A stretch of 6,864 nt of DNA from Natrialbaceae archaeon Tc-Br11_E2g1. Its GTDB lineage: Archaea; Halobacteriota; Halobacteria; Halobacteriales; Natrialbaceae. A program made the translations under genes and the position numbers. Position 1 is the first letter of the stretch. Every line of letters starts with the position of its first letter. The notes beneath the pieces were generated by a model. It saw only the letters and a list, made by a program, of their open reading frames with translations. It made no database searches and was not told the DNA's origin. The DNA is taken from NCBI GenBank assembly GCA_001564255.1, contig LKNC01000154.1, forward strand, positions 1 through 6,864. Direction: 5' to 3'. Below are positions 5,939 to 6,864 of this stretch, piece after piece.

Positions 5939-6864
5939 TCGTCGTCACTCCCCTCGATGCCACCGTCGCTCGCGGTCGGTGCAGGCGTTCTCGCCTCGCC
6001 GGACTCGAAGGAGACGTCGGGACCGAGATACCGCGTCCACAACACCAGCAGGGTGGGGAGGACGATCACGCTCGCGAGGAACGCGTAGACGATCGTCAGG
6101 CCGGTGATGATCCCGAACTGCTGGAGGACCGGGAGGATGGCCACCCCGAGCGTCCCGAAGCCGCCGACGGTCGTCGCGGCACTGCCGAACAACGCGCCGC
6201 CGGTGCCGGTGACGGTCGTCTCTAGGGCCGCCCAGACGTTACCCTGACGCTCGAGTTCGAGGGTGTACCGGGAGCTGACGTGGATGCTGTAAGCGACGCC
6301 CAGGCCGATCGTGAGGCTGGTGATCATCCCCGTCAGGACGTTAAACGGCATCCCGATGAGATACATCGTCCCGAGGATCCAGCTCACGGCGAAGGCCACC
6401 GGGAGCAAGGTCACGGCCCCCAGCGATGCGCTCGATCCGGTGGCCCGGTAGGCCAGCGAGAGGAAGGTGAACACGGCGACCAGGGTGATAAGCAGGCTCT
6501 GGAGGACCGTATCGAGCAAGTCCCGTTCGACGACGTAGTTGACGATCGGGTCGCCGGTCGCCGTCGCGACCCACGGGCCACCGCCCTCGAGGCGCTCGGC
6601 GATCGCCCACATCTCGTCTGTGGTCTCGCCCCCGTCGGCGTCACCCTGGATCGCGACGACCAACTGGACGGCCTCGTACTCACCTTCGGCGTTCTGATAG
6701 AGCACCTCGCTCGCCGACGGATCCACCTCGAGTAACTCGTCGTACAGCGCCTCGAGGTCGGTGTCGGGTACCCCGTCACCCGTCGTATCGGCGGCGGTGA
6801 ACGAGTCGTTGAACGACTCGTTTTCGGCCGCGGCGTCTTCCATCACCGAGAGCGGACTCGTGAC
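5935..6864 (-). CDS. RND/MMPL-family exporter, C-terminal half (partial, N-terminus outside window)
   Basis: The reverse strand is open from the window edge to a TGA at 5935-5937, giving 309 residues. The frame runs upstream of the GTG at 6846 (VTSPLSV precedes it), so the true start is beyond the window. The first part (about 130 residues) is the second extracellular loop domain, acidic, with DTTGDGVPDTDLE and a beta-strand YEAVQLVVAIQGD. Five membrane helices follow, as expected for TM8-12 of an RND protein: around LLDTVLQSLLITLVAVFTFL, LGAVTLLPVAFAVSWILG, TGMITSLTIGLGVAYSIHV, FGTLGVAILPVLQQFG, and ITGLTIVYAFLASVIVLP. GLGVAYSIHVSSRY is the position of the RND G-x-D-Y motif, here with Ala in place of Asp. 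The tail is acidic. The substrate is unknown; lipids or hydrophobic compounds are usual for the HAE3/MMPL group. It overlaps the trmB-like gene by 4 bases. Confidence 0.9.
   Translation of the reverse strand, partial: VTSPLSVMEDAAAENESFNDSFTAADTTGDGVPDTDLEALYDELLEVDPSASEVLYQNAEGEYEAVQLVVAIQGDADGGETTDEMWAIAERLEGGGPWVATATGDPIVNYVVERDLLDTVLQSLLITLVAVFTFLSLAYRATGSSASLGAVTLLPVAFAVSWILGTMYLIGMPFNVLTGMITSLTIGLGVAYSIHVSSRYTLELERQGNVWAALETTVTGTGGALFGSAATTVGGFGTLGVAILPVLQQFGIITGLTIVYAFLASVIVLPTLLVLWTRYLGPDVSFESGEARTPAPTASDGGIEGSDDE
5948..5951 (-). promoter_or_regulatory. GGAG ribosome-binding site for the trmB-like gene, inside the exporter gene
   Basis: On the minus strand GAGGGGAG precedes the ATG at 5938; its GGAG is nine bases from the start. 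It lies in the last codons of the exporter gene, consistent with coupled translation across the ATGA overlap. The match is short. Confidence 0.35.

Noticed and set aside
5357..6088. 243-codon plus-strand open frame across the trmB-like gene and exporter end
   Set aside because: It is antisense to a clear TrmB winged-helix gene and crosses its ATGA junction. It reflects high-GC open-frame bias.
1..6864. Mobile element, CRISPR array, tRNA or rRNA
   Set aside because: No direct-repeat array, transposase or integrase coding, cloverleaf-like sequence or rRNA-like stretch was seen on either strand.
1..6864. Frequent CTCGAG hexamers as a possible functional motif
   Set aside because: They fall mostly within coding frames as Leu-Glu or Ser-Arg type codon pairs and fit the codon preference of haloarchaeal genomes, so no separate signal is needed.

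Overview
The window looks like chromosomal DNA of a halophilic archaeon (class Halobacteria). The DNA is GC-rich, the proteins are very acidic, and CTCGAG/GATCG-type codon pairs are frequent. Putative promoters have haloarchaeal TATA-like elements about 23-30 bases before start codons, which fits leaderless transcripts. The core genes are archaeal: RqcH/NEMF, Pelota and a TrmB-family regulator. The order or genus cannot be fixed from this sequence alone.

Layout, left to right. Positions 1-613 (minus) hold the first 204 codons of a protein with a PD-(D/E)XK nuclease-like core; its C-terminus lies outside the window. Positions 658-1317 (minus) hold an unrecognised 219-residue acidic protein. 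A 95-bp divergent promoter region separates it from rqcH (1413-3506, plus), a full-length ribosome-associated quality-control factor. Next on the same strand are a 90-residue single-pass membrane protein (3657-3929) and pelA (4002-5069), the archaeal Pelota/Dom34 ribosome-rescue factor. pelA converges on a minus-strand pair: a TrmB-family regulator (5165-5938), preceded by and overlapping by 4 bases the C-terminal half of an RND/MMPL-type exporter (5935 to the window end). A long imperfect hairpin sits in the 95-bp gap between the converging genes.

The biological centre is the rqcH - small membrane protein - pelA stretch. Pelota, with ABCE1, splits stalled ribosomes. RqcH family members bind the resulting obstructed large subunit and, in bacteria and eukaryotes, direct C-terminal tailing of the stuck peptide. 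Their closeness suggests a translation-rescue neighbourhood. Each gene seems to have its own promoter signal, so this is a cluster and not a proven operon. The uncharacterised small membrane protein between them is the least explained part.

The right-hand pair is a typical regulator-transporter arrangement: an RND-family exporter segment translationally coupled to a TrmB-type DNA-binding protein. The exporter lacks the usual acidic residue in its conserved TM motif and carries a Ca-loop-like sequence in its extracellular domain. No RNA genes, CRISPR arrays, insertion sequences or phage genes were seen. All gaps between genes are 150 bp or less.
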